Shown here: one piece after another, positions 17,337 to 26,501 of the stretch
How positions within the stretch are numbered: position 1 is the stretch's first letter
Layout of the letters: each line of letters opens with the position of its first letter
Assembly: GCA_028345195.1 (NCBI GenBank)
Contig: JAOMCX010000002.1
Location: 1-64,000 of the forward strand
Direction: 5' to 3'
Origin: Candidatus Nitrosopelagicus sp.
Lineage (GTDB): Archaea > Thermoproteota > Nitrososphaeria > Nitrososphaerales > Nitrosopumilaceae
Length of the DNA: 64,000 nt
Notes under the pieces: generated by a model
The model's database searches: none
What the model was told of the DNA's origin: nothing
What the model saw: only the letters and a program-made list of their open reading frames with translations
Position numbers and translations under genes: made by a program

Positions 17337-18065
17337 TTACCCTTGGCTGAATGTCTGTCGTAGACATTCAAGTAATGCTTTTGATGTTGAATTCATTGTT
17401 GCAGTAGAACCATTTGTATGAGTCCATGCATCTTTTACACCTGCTAATTTTAATAAATTACGAATTTTTCCGCCTGCAACGAGTCCTAAACCTCTTGGAC
17501 CAGGTAAAATTTCGATTGTTACACTTCCACCTTTACCTTTAACTGTAAATGGTACCGAATGTTTTTGATCACATCTACATTCCCAACTTCCACATCCAAG
17601 TTTAATTGGACTGACATTTAGAAATGCAGCATTGTTTGCTTTTTCAATTGCAATTCTCATTTGTTTTGATTTTCCAAGACCAATTCCAAGCCAACCATTT
17701 TGATTACCTGCTGCAACCAGAGCTTTGAATCTTGTAGACTGACCGTTTGGAGTCATTTTTTGAATTAAACCAACATCGATAACTTCAGTTTTTAAATCAG
17801 GTAATAATTTTTTAATGATTCCAGATTCTTGTATACGTAAACCTTTTTCATAAATTTCCTCCATAGTAGTAATTTCACCAGACGCAACTTTTTTTCCTAA
17901 CATTGTTTTTGGTTCCCATACTTCAACGACTGGTTCACGTCTTGGTCTTCGTGGTCTATCACCTTGACGCCCACCTCTACCTCCAGGTCCACCAGGTCTA
18001 CCTCCAGGTCCACCAGGTCTACCTCCAGGTCTACCTTGTTGACGTTGTGGTGCAGATTGACTCAT
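17337..18065 (-). CDS. rps5: 30S ribosomal protein S5 with Gly/Arg/Pro-rich N-terminal extension
   Basis: The core from about residue 48 (VEVWEPKTMLGKKVASGEI) to the end has the S5 double-stranded-RNA-binding signature and FKALVAAGNQNGWLGIGLGKSKQ. The CGSWECRCDQKHSVPF stretch is the archaeal form. The first about 45 residues are an RGG-like low-complexity tail built on GRPGGPG repeats (17981-18035), absent from most S5 proteins. L18 overlaps its start by 4 bases (ATGA). The tail probably contacts RNA, by inference from its composition. Confidence 0.95.
   Translation of the reverse strand: MSQSAPQRQQGRPGGRPGGPGGRPGGPGGRGGRQGDRPRRPRREPVVEVWEPKTMLGKKVASGEITTMEEIYEKGLRIQESGIIKKLLPDLKTEVIDVGLIQKMTPNGQSTRFKALVAAGNQNGWLGIGLGKSKQMRIAIEKANNAAFLNVSPIKLGCGSWECRCDQKHSVPFTVKGKGGSVTIEILPGPRGLGLVAGGKIRNLLKLAGVKDAWTHTNGSTATMNSTSKALLECLRQTFSQG
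17981..18035. repeat. 21-bp in-frame repeat in the S5 N-terminal tail
   Basis: Two identical 21-base units (17981-18001 and 18002-18022) followed by a partial third. On the minus strand they encode the GRPGGPG pattern. It is a coding minisatellite, not a CRISPR or IS remnant. Confidence 0.85.
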
Positions 18066-18550
18066 TTGGTTTTTACCTCACTATCAATTTTTGATTTAAC
18101 ACTTGCAATATCGTTTTTAACTTTAAGATGTTCACCGTTAATTCTTTCATCAGCGGGAAATGCTTCTTCATCAGCTGGAACTTTAACACCAGCATCAATT
18201 ACACCTTTTAATGCTGCAGCCATTCTGTCAGTATATCTTCTAGTACCACTATACAAAATTGCATCAGTAACACCATTTGATAATGCTTTTTTTCCAGCCA
18301 TGTAACCGGTCAAATAGGATGCAGGAATATTCTTTCGTGAACCCTTCCAGCCATCTTTGAGTAGGAATCTGGAATGTGCAGATGCTAAAACTTTATCCCC
18401 TTTAATCTCAGGTTTTACGATTTGGACTTGAGTATTTTCATTTGTAACATTAACGGTAATGAAATCACTCTTTCCCATAAGCATGATTTTTCGTTTTCGA
18501 TAGTTAGTTTTCTCACTACGAATTCTTTGTAATATCTTTGAATATGCCAT
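18062..18550 (-). CDS. rpl18: 50S ribosomal protein L18
   Basis: Binds 5S rRNA. 162 residues: RIRSEKTNYRKRKIML at the start, VNVTNENTQVQIVKP, the basic SRFLLKDGWKGSRKNIPASYLTGYMAG and the RRYTDRMAAALKGVIDAG region are archaeal uL18. In this window it is the first gene of the L18-S5-L30-L15-SecY-Adk-DUF106-Cmk-Cbf5 run. In most archaea it follows L19e, which here lies 7.5 kb away on the other strand. Confidence 0.95.
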   Translation of the reverse strand: MAYSKILQRIRSEKTNYRKRKIMLMGKSDFITVNVTNENTQVQIVKPEIKGDKVLASAHSRFLLKDGWKGSRKNIPASYLTGYMAGKKALSNGVTDAILYSGTRRYTDRMAAALKGVIDAGVKVPADEEAFPADERINGEHLKVKNDIASVKSKIDSEVKTK

Positions 18551-18575
18551 CTATAGAGGGAAAACTTGAGATTGG

Positions 18576-18584
18576 TATTATAAA
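18576..18584 (-). promoter_or_regulatory. TATA box for the L18-SecY-Cbf5 operon
   Basis: TTTATAATA on the minus strand, centred about 30 nt before the L18 ATG (18550), in the short gap after argF. It indicates that the operon has its own promoter rather than reading through from argF. Confidence 0.6.
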
Positions 18585-18586
18585 CC

Positions 18587-19507
18587 TTAGACGCCAAGAA
18601 GGTGAACTAACAATGCTTTTTGAACATGTAAGCGATTTTCAGCTTCATCCCAAACAACAGATTGTGGGCCATCAATGACATCAGAAGTTACTTCTTGATC
18701 ACGTTTTGCAGGAAGACAATGCATGAAGATAGCATCTTTTTTGGCCTTATTCATCAAGGACTGAGTGACTTGGAATTTTGGAAGAAATTTTTTAACGCGA
18801 TCAGAATTTGTGTTATGAATAGAAACAAAAGTATCAGTCATTACAACATCTGCATCTTTTACTGCCAGTTCAGGATTATCGGAAACCTCTAAAATTTCAT
18901 GTTCTTTACCTGTTTTGATAACATCAAAATCAGGTTCATACCCATCAGGAATAGCAACAGAGAGTTTTATCTTTAATTTTGCACATCCCAATATCAGTGA
19001 GTTACAAACATTGTTCCCATCACCTATCCAAGCGATTTTGATTTTCTTTAGATTTTTTTTATGTTCTTTAATTGTCATTAAATCTGCAAGGATTTGACAC
19101 GGATGAAATGAATCAGATAACCCATTAATTACAGGGATAGAAGAATTTCGTGCAAAAGTTTCTAATGATTTATGATCATAAACACGAGCCATTATCACAT
19201 TTACATAACGAGAAAGTGTCTTTGCAGTATCACCAATAGATTCACCGCGAGATAATTGAAGATCGTTTGGAGATAATGTAAGTGCATGACCTCCAAGTTG
19301 AAACATTCCTGTTTCAAAACTCACACGTGTTCGAGTAGATGGTTTTTCAAATATCATTGCAAGTGTTTTATTTTGTAAAAGTGGTTTTATTTTTCCTTTT
19401 TTTTGCTCTTTTTTCAAATCTATTGCTAAATCAATTATATTATTAATTTCCTTAGATTCTAATTCATCTAACGTTAGTACATCCACATTATGCGGTTTGT
19501 GAGTCAT
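18587..19507 (-). CDS. argF: Ornithine carbamoyltransferase
   Basis: Makes citrulline from ornithine and carbamoyl phosphate in arginine synthesis. Carbamoyl-phosphate site STRTR (57-61, in FEKPSTRTRVSFETG), the SLSDSFHPCQ-type motif (GLSDSFHPCQILADLMT) and the catalytic MHCLPAKRDQEV near the C-terminus are all present. 306 residues is standard. It stands alone between ftsY and the L18 operon, with 36-40 nt gaps on either side. Confidence 0.95.
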   Translation of the reverse strand: MTHKPHNVDVLTLDELESKEINNIIDLAIDLKKEQKKGKIKPLLQNKTLAMIFEKPSTRTRVSFETGMFQLGGHALTLSPNDLQLSRGESIGDTAKTLSRYVNVIMARVYDHKSLETFARNSSIPVINGLSDSFHPCQILADLMTIKEHKKNLKKIKIAWIGDGNNVCNSLILGCAKLKIKLSVAIPDGYEPDFDVIKTGKEHEILEVSDNPELAVKDADVVMTDTFVSIHNTNSDRVKKFLPKFQVTQSLMNKAKKDAIFMHCLPAKRDQEVTSDVIDGPQSVVWDEAENRLHVQKALLVHLLGV

Positions 19508-19546
19508 AGATTACAGAATAGAAGATGTTTCTTATAGTTTTGTAAA

Positions 19547-20713
19547 CTAAGGTTTTGGTCTTCCATCTTTAATCCATTTCTTAATTTGATTAGCTAATTT
19601 TTTTGCTTCATTATCAGTTTCTGGTGGAGGAATGTCATACATATCAGCATAATTGTTAATGTCATCAGTTTCAATTCCATTGAAAGGATCATCACTTTCT
19701 TCGGATTCTGGTTCTGGTTGTGGTTCTGGTTGTGGTTCTGGTTGTGGTTCTGGTTGTGGTTCTGGTTCTGACGCTTTGATTTCAGATAATGATGGAACAT
19801 CAATATCAGTGGATTCAAAAACATTTTCAAGAAAAGTTTGCTTATTGAATTTTACAATATCATCATATTCTTGACCTATACCTACAAAGATAATTGGAGT
19901 TGATGTTACTTTTACAATAGATAGTGCTGCACCGCCTCTAGCATCTGCATCACTTTTTGTTAAAATTGAACATTCAAAATTTACCTGTTTGTGGAATTCA
20001 CGTGCTTGATTTACAGTATCATTACCTGCTAGTGAATCACCTACGAAGATTTTCATGTCAGGCTTTACCACTTTGGTAATCTTTGCAATTTGTTCCATTA
20101 AGTTAGAACTGGTCTGCATTCGTCCCGCTGTATCAACCAAAACACAATCAACTTTGTGAGATTTAGCATACAAAACAGCATCTTTTGCAACAGCAGCAGG
20201 ATCAGAACCATAATTTTGTGCAATAATTTTAAGATTAAGCCTGTTTGTATGTTCACGAAGTTGCTCAATAGCACCTGCACGATAAGTATCTGCAGCTGCA
20301 ATAACAACGGATAATTTCTCATTTTTTAACATATTTGCAACTTTAGCTAGTGAGGTTGTTTTTCCAGTACCATTTATTCCAACAAATACAACTATGAATG
20401 GTTCATTTGATGATTTTTTTTCATTAATCCTAGCCACTAAATCAACGTGACCCGCATTATCAAAAGTTTCACTAATAAACTCGATTAGACTTTGTTTTAC
20501 AAAACTTTGTATGTTTTTCTTTTCAACTCTAGAACCAATTATTTTTTCTTTCAAACTATCTTTAATTGAATCTATTACTTCGGTAGCCACATCAGATTCA
20601 AGTAGATTAATTTCCAATTCAAATAAAACATCTTCAATATCTTTTTCGTTAAGATCCTTTTCACTAAATCCAGTAGAAACATTAGAAAATGCTTTTTTTA
20701 GATTATCAAACAT
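19547..20713 (-). CDS. ftsY: Signal recognition particle receptor FtsY with unusual C-terminal extension
   Basis: SRP receptor GTPase that delivers ribosomes to SecY. The N-terminal NG helices are followed by G1 GINGTGKTTSLAKVA, the I-box VVIAAADTYRAGAIEQL, G3 DTAGRMQTS and G4 TKSDADARGG. The GTPase core ends around residue 290 (FVGIGQEYDDIVKF). About 90 further residues follow: four or more PEPQ repeats and a conserved-looking Lys/Asp tail. FtsY normally carries its acidic region at the N-terminus, so this layout is odd. pfdA lies 5 nt upstream. Confidence 0.95.
   Translation of the reverse strand: MFDNLKKAFSNVSTGFSEKDLNEKDIEDVLFELEINLLESDVATEVIDSIKDSLKEKIIGSRVEKKNIQSFVKQSLIEFISETFDNAGHVDLVARINEKKSSNEPFIVVFVGINGTGKTTSLAKVANMLKNEKLSVVIAAADTYRAGAIEQLREHTNRLNLKIIAQNYGSDPAAVAKDAVLYAKSHKVDCVLVDTAGRMQTSSNLMEQIAKITKVVKPDMKIFVGDSLAGNDTVNQAREFHKQVNFECSILTKSDADARGGAALSIVKVTSTPIIFVGIGQEYDDIVKFNKQTFLENVFESTDIDVPSLSEIKASEPEPQPEPQPEPQPEPQPEPESEESDDPFNGIETDDINNYADMYDIPPPETDNEAKKLANQIKKWIKDGRPKP
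19710..19769. repeat. 12-bp in-frame tandem repeat in the FtsY C-terminal extension
   Basis: Four perfect copies of a 12-base unit (GGTTCTGGTTGT on the plus strand) plus a fifth differing in the last base. On the minus strand each encodes PEPQ or QPEP. Likely to vary in copy number between strains. Confidence 0.92.
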
Positions 20714-20718
20714 AATTA

Positions 20719-21144
20719 TTATGATTGTGGTTGTGATTGCGGTTGTTGCATAATTTGTTGCATTTGCTGTTTTCCTTGTTCTAGGTTTGCAGCAATTTGT
20801 TGTCTTTGTGCATTTGTTTCTTGTAATGCAACTTCTAATTCTTTAATTTTTGATTCCAAATAACTAAGTGCCGAATCATGATCTTTTTCTATTGCAACTC
20901 CAGCACCAACATTAACCACAATTTTTTCATTTGGAATAGTTTTAGTTTTGATAAAAGTGCCCATTCCAACTGGGACTAAATTTTCAGAATCAGGATTTGC
21001 TTTAATTTCCTGAATTGATTTTATTGCAGAATCAGCATCACGCATTATATTTTTTATAGAATTCTCTTTTTGTGACATTTCTGCATACATGTTTTCAAGC
21101 ATTTGCATTTGTTGCAACATTTGTTGGGCTTGTTCTTCGCTCAT
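20719..21144 (-). CDS. pfdA: Prefoldin subunit alpha
   Basis: Subunit of the hexameric prefoldin chaperone. 141 residues: N-terminal coiled coil (QAQQMLQQMQMLENMYAEMSQKE), the beta-hairpin region LVPVGMGTFIKTKTIPNEKIVVNVGAGVAIEKD, and a second coiled coil (ESKIKELEVALQETNAQRQQI). The C-terminus is a Gln-rich QQPQSQPQS tail. The pfdA-ftsY pairing is ancestral in archaea. A TATA-like TTTTATACAG lies about 26 nt before the ATG, so it is probably leaderless. Confidence 0.93.
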   Translation of the reverse strand: MSEEQAQQMLQQMQMLENMYAEMSQKENSIKNIMRDADSAIKSIQEIKANPDSENLVPVGMGTFIKTKTIPNEKIVVNVGAGVAIEKDHDSALSYLESKIKELEVALQETNAQRQQIAANLEQGKQQMQQIMQQPQSQPQS

Positions 21145-21209
21145 GAGTTTGAATTGTATATACTGTATAAAAATTAGAGTTTTTGATGAAAAGAAAAAAG
21201 AAAAGAGTA

Positions 21210-21830
21210 TTACTTTGCTTTTGAGAATCGATCGTTTACTTCATCCCAGTTGATGACATTCCACCAAGCAGCTATGTAATCAGGTCTTTTGTTTTGATAC
21301 TTGAGATAGTATGCATGTTCCCAAACATCTAATCCTAATAGAGGAACTAAACCCTCAGTTCGTGGACTAGTTTGGTTTGACATTGCCTTGTATTCGACTT
21401 TACCAGAGTTTGGATTGTATACAAGCCAACCCCATCCGCTTCCTTGAATTGGAGCTGTTTTGCTAGAGAATAATTCTTTAAACTCTGCAAAAGATCCAAA
21501 GGAATCATTGATGGCATCAGCAATTGCACCAGTTGGTTCACCACCACCGTTTTGTTTCATACTGTTCCAAAACAGTTTATGGTTATCGTATCCTCCACCA
21601 TTAAAGTTAATGGCACCCTTGACATCGTCAGGGACTTGATTGATGTTTGACAAGATTTCTTCAATTTCCTTTTCCTGTAATTCAGGACTAAGTTTTTCTA
21701 ATGCACCATTCATACCATCAGTATATTTTTGATGATGTTTTGAATGATGAATTTCCATTGTTTGTGCATCAATGTGAGGCTCTAGTGCATCATATGCATA
21801 AGGCATCTCAGGAAGTGTATATTTTCCCAT
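21210..21830 (-). CDS. sod: Superoxide dismutase, Fe/Mn family
   Basis: Converts superoxide to peroxide and oxygen; relevant to an aerobic ammonia oxidiser. 206 residues. Metal ligands are visible: His in LEPHIDAQTMEIHHSKHHQKY, and the Asp/His pair of LDVWEHAYYLKYQNKRPDY. The AAWWNVINWDEV ending is typical. It has its own short 65-nt upstream and downstream gaps, so it is probably monocistronic. Metal preference cannot be read safely. Confidence 0.95.
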   Translation of the reverse strand: MGKYTLPEMPYAYDALEPHIDAQTMEIHHSKHHQKYTDGMNGALEKLSPELQEKEIEEILSNINQVPDDVKGAINFNGGGYDNHKLFWNSMKQNGGGEPTGAIADAINDSFGSFAEFKELFSSKTAPIQGSGWGWLVYNPNSGKVEYKAMSNQTSPRTEGLVPLLGLDVWEHAYYLKYQNKRPDYIAAWWNVINWDEVNDRFSKAK

Positions 21831-21902
21831 ACTGGTGGATAATATGGAAGTAATTTATTGCTTTTCTAAAGGAATTATTACTAATCAAAAATTACAACAT
21901 AT

Positions 21903-23963
21903 ATGAGAAATTTTTTATTTTTTACATTACTGTTAGGTGGACTCTTTTCTTTTGTAATTGTAAATTTTGTCACTTTGGATGAGAATTCTGAATTATTTTT
22001 AGATAATAGCGGACCATACATAGGTGCAGAATTTCCAAAAGAGTTGGGTTTTACAGGAAAGGGCATAAAGATTGGAGTCATCGATACTGGGATTAACCTA
22101 AGTCATCCAGATTTTTTTAATCAAGATGAAACATCTAGATTTTTGAAAGGATATGATTTTGTAGATAACGATACAGTTCCACAAGACACAAACGGACATG
22201 GAACACAAGTAACAGGAATAATTGCAGCTGATGGACAACTAAAAGGAATAGCACCTATGGCAGAAATTTTTTCATATAGGGTTTCATCAGATGGTGAATC
22301 AGTTCCGTCAAATTTGATAATTAAAGCAATCAACCAGGCAGTTGAAGATAGAGTGGACATCATTAACATCAGTTTAGGAGTTAACATGACTCATAACAAA
22401 ATCGATGAGGCGGTAAATAATGCAATTAATCAAGGAATCGTGGTTGTTGCTGCGGCAGGAAATAGCGGTCCGGATAAGAGTACTATTGGAAGTCCAGCAA
22501 AAAATCCCAATGCAATCACTGTAGGAGCCACTTACAATAACCGTGATTCAAGCATGGTTTCAACACTAGAAGTTGAAGATACACAATTCCAAGTTTTACC
22601 AATGTTAGGAACAGATATAATTTCAGATCCAATATCAACTGAAATTGTATTTGGAAAATACAGTAGAGAAAATGATTTTGATGGAATTGATGTTAGAGGT
22701 AAGATAGTTTTGGCAGAAAGGGGTGGAGAAACACCAGATGAAATTGTTTTTTTCTCAGATAAAGAAATTTTTGCATCAAATAATGGTGCAAAAGGATTAA
22801 TCGTATACAATAATCAACCCGGAATATTTTTTGGAGAATTAATTCATGAGTATGTGAGTGAAGATTACTATCCAACAATACCTACAGTTTCAATGACAAG
22901 AGAAGAAGGATTAGAATTAAAAGCAATTCTCGAGAGTGGAACATCAGGAACACTTAATGTGTTTAATCATCCAGATTTTCTTGCAACATTTAGTTCAAGA
23001 GGACCAGTTTCTCCGTTTTATCTAAAACCAGATTTAGTTGCACCGGGGGTTTTTGTAAATACAACTTCATTGAAGAATTTCTATAATATTACAAGCGGAA
23101 CAAGTTATGCTGCTCCACATGTTTCAGGAGCAATTGCATTGTTATTAGAAAAGAATCCAGATTTCACACCTCATGAAATTAAATCCATACTAGTTACAAC
23201 TTCAGATATCATCACAGATGAGTACAAAAAAGAATTTGAATTTGATGCCGGGGGAGCAGGAAGAATTGATTTGAAAAAAGCATTTAATTCAGAATTAATA
23301 TTTGAACCACCAAAGTTGATTTTCAATCTATCTGAGCACAAGACATTAGAAGAAAACGAAATTAAGATTAGTTCGTTATATGAAAATATCAATATTCAAA
23401 AAGTAGAATTTTCAGATATAGAAAATGTTGAGTTTGATTACGAGATAAGAGATTCAGCATTATACATAACTTCAAAATTAATTGAAAAAGAGTTAGGTGA
23501 TTTTGAAACTAGAGCCTTCATTACTAACAATGACATAATGTATCAGATTCCAATAATTGTTCGAGTTAGTGAAGCATCAATAGTTATTTCTGAATCTAAA
23601 AATGAATTATCTTTTCAAGTGAAACAACCATTAGACTGGGAATATGCAAAAATAACTATTACCAATAGTGAAACATTTGAAGAACGTAGTATTTCTATGA
23701 CGCCAACAAAATTTGAGAGTTTGAAATTATATGATGCAGGGGAATATTGGATTGAAGTAAATGTAAAAAGCGGTAAAAACACATTTGACGTGTATGAAGT
23801 TTATGATATCAAAGAAGATTTGAGTGAACAGAAACCAATTGTTGAGAATTCAGAATTACCAGAAAGAGCATTAATAATTTTAGGGATAATTTTTGGCATT
23901 GTAATAATTGTAGGATTAAAATTTAGAAAGAGTTCTAGCGAAGTTGTGGACCAGCATCTCTAA
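21903..23963 (+). CDS. Membrane-anchored subtilisin-like (S8) serine protease with PA domain
   Basis: 686 residues, extracytoplasmic. N-terminal signal segment FLFFTLLLGGLFSFVIV. Catalytic Asp61 (VIDTGINLSHPDF), His99 (TNGHGTQVTGI), oxyanion Asn187 (AAAGNSGP) and Ser401 (SGTSYAAPHVSG) form a complete triad. A protease-associated (PA) domain is inserted at about 225-355. A C-terminal beta-rich region (about 445-640) and one membrane helix (ALIILGIIFGIVIIVG) anchor it outside the cell. Probably degrades or processes surface proteins. Its 3' end overlaps pckA by 29 bp. Confidence 0.92.
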   Translation: MRNFLFFTLLLGGLFSFVIVNFVTLDENSELFLDNSGPYIGAEFPKELGFTGKGIKIGVIDTGINLSHPDFFNQDETSRFLKGYDFVDNDTVPQDTNGHGTQVTGIIAADGQLKGIAPMAEIFSYRVSSDGESVPSNLIIKAINQAVEDRVDIINISLGVNMTHNKIDEAVNNAINQGIVVVAAAGNSGPDKSTIGSPAKNPNAITVGATYNNRDSSMVSTLEVEDTQFQVLPMLGTDIISDPISTEIVFGKYSRENDFDGIDVRGKIVLAERGGETPDEIVFFSDKEIFASNNGAKGLIVYNNQPGIFFGELIHEYVSEDYYPTIPTVSMTREEGLELKAILESGTSGTLNVFNHPDFLATFSSRGPVSPFYLKPDLVAPGVFVNTTSLKNFYNITSGTSYAAPHVSGAIALLLEKNPDFTPHEIKSILVTTSDIITDEYKKEFEFDAGGAGRIDLKKAFNSELIFEPPKLIFNLSEHKTLEENEIKISSLYENINIQKVEFSDIENVEFDYEIRDSALYITSKLIEKELGDFETRAFITNNDIMYQIPIIVRVSEASIVISESKNELSFQVKQPLDWEYAKITITNSETFEERSISMTPTKFESLKLYDAGEYWIEVNVKSGKNTFDVYEVYDIKEDLSEQKPIVENSELPERALIILGIIFGIVIIVGLKFRKSSSEVVDQHL

Positions 23964-25527
23964 TTTCAGAAGAAACATCTTTGAATTTTGTAAAGTTTTC
24001 TCCAAACATTTGCGCTAGTTTCTTTGCCGATAAATCGTAAGAATCTTTATCCACCCATGTATTTTTTGGATCTAATACATCAGAAGGTACGCCTGGGCAT
24101 TCAGTAGGAACATCTAGATTGAAAGTATCATCATGTCTGAACTTTATCAAGTCAAATTTTCCGGTTAACGCAGCCGTGACCATTGCACGACTATATTTTA
24201 TGCTAATTCTTTTTCCAACACCATATGGACCACCAGACCATCCAGTGTTAATTAGATATACAACGGTATTATGTTCAAGAATTTTTTCTCCTAACATTTT
24301 TGCATACACGGATGCAGGACGAGGCATAAATGGAGAACCAAAGCATGCAGAAAATGTTGCTTTTGGTTCTTTAATTCCACGTTCAGTACCAGCAAGTTTA
24401 CTAGTATAGCCAGACATGAAATGAAACATTGCACTTTCTTTTGTTAATTTTGATACTGGCGGAAGAACACCTAATGCATCAGCGGTTAAAAATATTATAA
24501 CTTTAGGATGACCACCTACACTTGGAATTACAGCTCCTGGTATGTAATCTAAAGGATATGCTGCACGAGTGTTTTCAGTTAAACTGCCATCGTCAAAATC
24601 TGGCTTTAAACTATCTTTGTTTACAACAACATTTTCAAGAACGGCTCCAGATTTAATAGCATTCCAAATTTGTGGTTCTGCTTCTTCATTGAGATTGATA
24701 CATTTTGCATAACAACCACCTTCAAAATTAAAAACACCACTTTGAGACCAACCATGTTCATCATCACCAATTAACATACGTTCAGGATCCGCAGACAAAC
24801 TTGTTTTTCCAGTTCCAGATAAACCAAAGAATAATGCTGTATCACCGTCTTTACCAATATTTGCAGAACAATGCATTGGAAAAACACTTTTTTTTGGCAT
24901 CAAATAGTTCATTACTGCAAACATAGATTTTTTCATCTCTCCTGCATAATTAGTTCCACCAATCAATACAATTCGTTTTGAAAGGTTAACTAAAATGAAA
25001 ATATTTGTTCTAGTTCCATCAATTTCAGGAATTGTTTCAAAATCATTTAGACATAAAATTGTAAAATCAGGTTCATGTGAATTTAATTCTTCATTTGAGG
25101 GTCTAACAAACAGTTGTCTACAAAAAAGATTTTGCCATGCATGATCATTAATTACACGAATTGCCAATCTATTTTCTTTATCAGCACCAACGAATCCATC
25201 AAAAACATAAAGATCTTTACCTTCTGCATGTTTTTTCATTTTCTCAAAAACCGAATTGAATTTTTCAGTTGGAAATTGTCTGTTGACGTCACCCCAGTCA
25301 ATGGTTTCATGAGTTTCATCATCATAAATGATGTAACGATCTTGAGGAGAACGACCGGTATATTTTCCAGTTTTTACAGATAAAGAGCCAGTAGAAGTTA
25401 ACATTCCTTCATTTGTTTCAATTGATTGTTCAACGAGTTTTTCGACAGATAGATTTCTATGAATTGAATGAGGGTTTACTCCAAATGCCATTAATTGATC
25501 ATGTACTTTTGAACTAGTGTCAGACAT
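23935..25527 (-). CDS. pckA: Phosphoenolpyruvate carboxykinase (ATP)
   Basis: Converts oxaloacetate plus ATP to PEP and CO2, the entry to gluconeogenesis. 530 residues, the ATP-type family: kinase-1a P-loop GLSGTGKTSLS, metal-binding DDEHGWSQ, and TGRSPQDRY in the N-terminal part binding the substrate. GYTSKLAGTERG and NTGWSGGPYGVGKR are also conserved. It starts at ATG 25527, preceded by a strong SD. It shares 29 bp of 3' end with the protease gene. Confidence 0.96.
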   Translation of the reverse strand: MSDTSSKVHDQLMAFGVNPHSIHRNLSVEKLVEQSIETNEGMLTSTGSLSVKTGKYTGRSPQDRYIIYDDETHETIDWGDVNRQFPTEKFNSVFEKMKKHAEGKDLYVFDGFVGADKENRLAIRVINDHAWQNLFCRQLFVRPSNEELNSHEPDFTILCLNDFETIPEIDGTRTNIFILVNLSKRIVLIGGTNYAGEMKKSMFAVMNYLMPKKSVFPMHCSANIGKDGDTALFFGLSGTGKTSLSADPERMLIGDDEHGWSQSGVFNFEGGCYAKCINLNEEAEPQIWNAIKSGAVLENVVVNKDSLKPDFDDGSLTENTRAAYPLDYIPGAVIPSVGGHPKVIIFLTADALGVLPPVSKLTKESAMFHFMSGYTSKLAGTERGIKEPKATFSACFGSPFMPRPASVYAKMLGEKILEHNTVVYLINTGWSGGPYGVGKRISIKYSRAMVTAALTGKFDLIKFRHDDTFNLDVPTECPGVPSDVLDPKNTWVDKDSYDLSAKKLAQMFGENFTKFKDVSSEIRDAGPQLR

Positions 25528-25534
25528 TCAAAAA

Positions 25535-25542
25535 ATCTCCTT
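25535..25542 (-). promoter_or_regulatory. Shine-Dalgarno of pckA
   Basis: AAGGAGAT on the minus strand, 7 nt before the pckA ATG. Unlike its leaderless neighbours pckA therefore has a true 5' leader of several tens of bases; nothing riboswitch-like is evident in it. Confidence 0.7.
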
Positions 25543-25627
25543 AATGTTATGTGTAGTCAAGGTTTTTTGGGAAAAATTGAATATTATTATCTCTTTCTCA
25601 GATCTAATAATTTGAAACTTAGATACG

Positions 25628-25635
25628 TATTTATG
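25628..25635 (+). promoter_or_regulatory. TATA box of the L32e-L19e operon
   Basis: TATTTATG centred 26 nt before the L32e ATG at 25658, predicting a leaderless transcript. It lies in the divergent gap shared with pckA. Confidence 0.5.
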
Positions 25636-25657
25636 TTAAATTTCAAAGTTTAACTCT

Positions 25658-26056
25658 ATGCCAATCAATAAAGAAAAACTTCAGGCAAGAGAACAAGCAA
25701 GAATGAGTAGACCTGAATTTATTCGTCCAGAGAGCTGGAGATATACTAGATTGGAAACTGGTTGGAGAAAACCAAAAGGAATGGACAACCATCAAAGAAA
25801 ACAGAAAAGTCGCGGTCGTCCAGGATTAGTTAAAGTAGGATATGGTACACCAAAAATTGCTCATGGATTACATCCATCAGGTTATACAGATAATTTAATA
25901 CATAATGCAGGGGATTTAGATAATCTTAATCCAAAAGAAGATGGAATTAGATTTGGACATAGTGTAGGAGCAAAAAAAAGAAGAGAAATTATGAAAATTG
26001 CAATAGAAAAAAAATTCAAAGTGTTTAACGCAAGAGTGAGTCAAAATGCCAGTTAA
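25658..26056 (+). CDS. rpl32e: 50S ribosomal protein L32e
   Basis: 132 residues. ESWRYTRLETGWRKPKGMDNHQR and GRPGLVKVGYGTPKIAHGLHPSGY are hallmark eL32 stretches; VGAKKRREIMKIA follows. The L19e ATG overlaps its 3' end by 11 bases, so the two are co-translated. In most archaea this pair sits directly before L18 in the spc operon. Confidence 0.95.
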   Translation: MPINKEKLQAREQARMSRPEFIRPESWRYTRLETGWRKPKGMDNHQRKQKSRGRPGLVKVGYGTPKIAHGLHPSGYTDNLIHNAGDLDNLNPKEDGIRFGHSVGAKKRREIMKIAIEKKFKVFNARVSQNAS

Positions 26057-26501
26057 TCTTAAATCAAAAAAGAGACTTGTCTCAAGAATTGTAGGTGTTG
26101 GCGTAAATCGTGTAAGATTTGATAATGATCACTTAGACGATGTTGCAGATGCAATTACCAGAGATGATATTAGAAGTTTGATTACTGCAAATACAATTAC
26201 AATTAAATCATTTACAGGTACATCTCATGGAAGAGCACAAGCAAAAAGAATTCAAAAAGCAAAGAGAGGTACAAAACAAGGTTCTAAAAAAGGAAGAAAA
26301 GGTGCACGGGTTGGTAAGAAAACAGTATATGTAAACAAGGTTCGTGCTTTAAGATATCTTCTCAAAGTGTCAAAAGATCGTAAAGAGATTACTAACGAAT
26401 CATTCAAATCAATTTATAAAAAAATTGGTGGTAACACAATACGAAATAAAGCACATCTAAGAACTGTAATTGCAGAAGAAATCACTGTACAAAAATCTTA
26501 G
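26046..26501 (+). CDS. rpl19e: 50S ribosomal protein L19e
   Basis: 151 residues. Begins NLKSKKRLVSRIVGVGVNRV; AITRDDIRSLI, GRAQAKRIQKAKRGTKQGSKKG and the RALRYLLKVSKDRKEITNESFKSIY helix match eL19. It overlaps L32e by 11 bp and shares a 4-base TTAG stop-stop with the convergent alkyltransferase gene. Confidence 0.95.
   Translation: MPVNLKSKKRLVSRIVGVGVNRVRFDNDHLDDVADAITRDDIRSLITANTITIKSFTGTSHGRAQAKRIQKAKRGTKQGSKKGRKGARVGKKTVYVNKVRALRYLLKVSKDRKEITNESFKSIYKKIGGNTIRNKAHLRTVIAEEITVQKS

Noticed and set aside
19710-19769. CRISPR-like direct repeats
   Set aside because: 12-bp units without spacers, in frame inside ftsY. The other repeats (S24e, S5, NuoC, LamG protein) are likewise coding minisatellites.
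21145-21209. Possible small RNA between pfdA and sod
   Set aside because: Only a purine-rich run and the pfdA TATA element are seen; no C/D boxes, hairpin or ORF.
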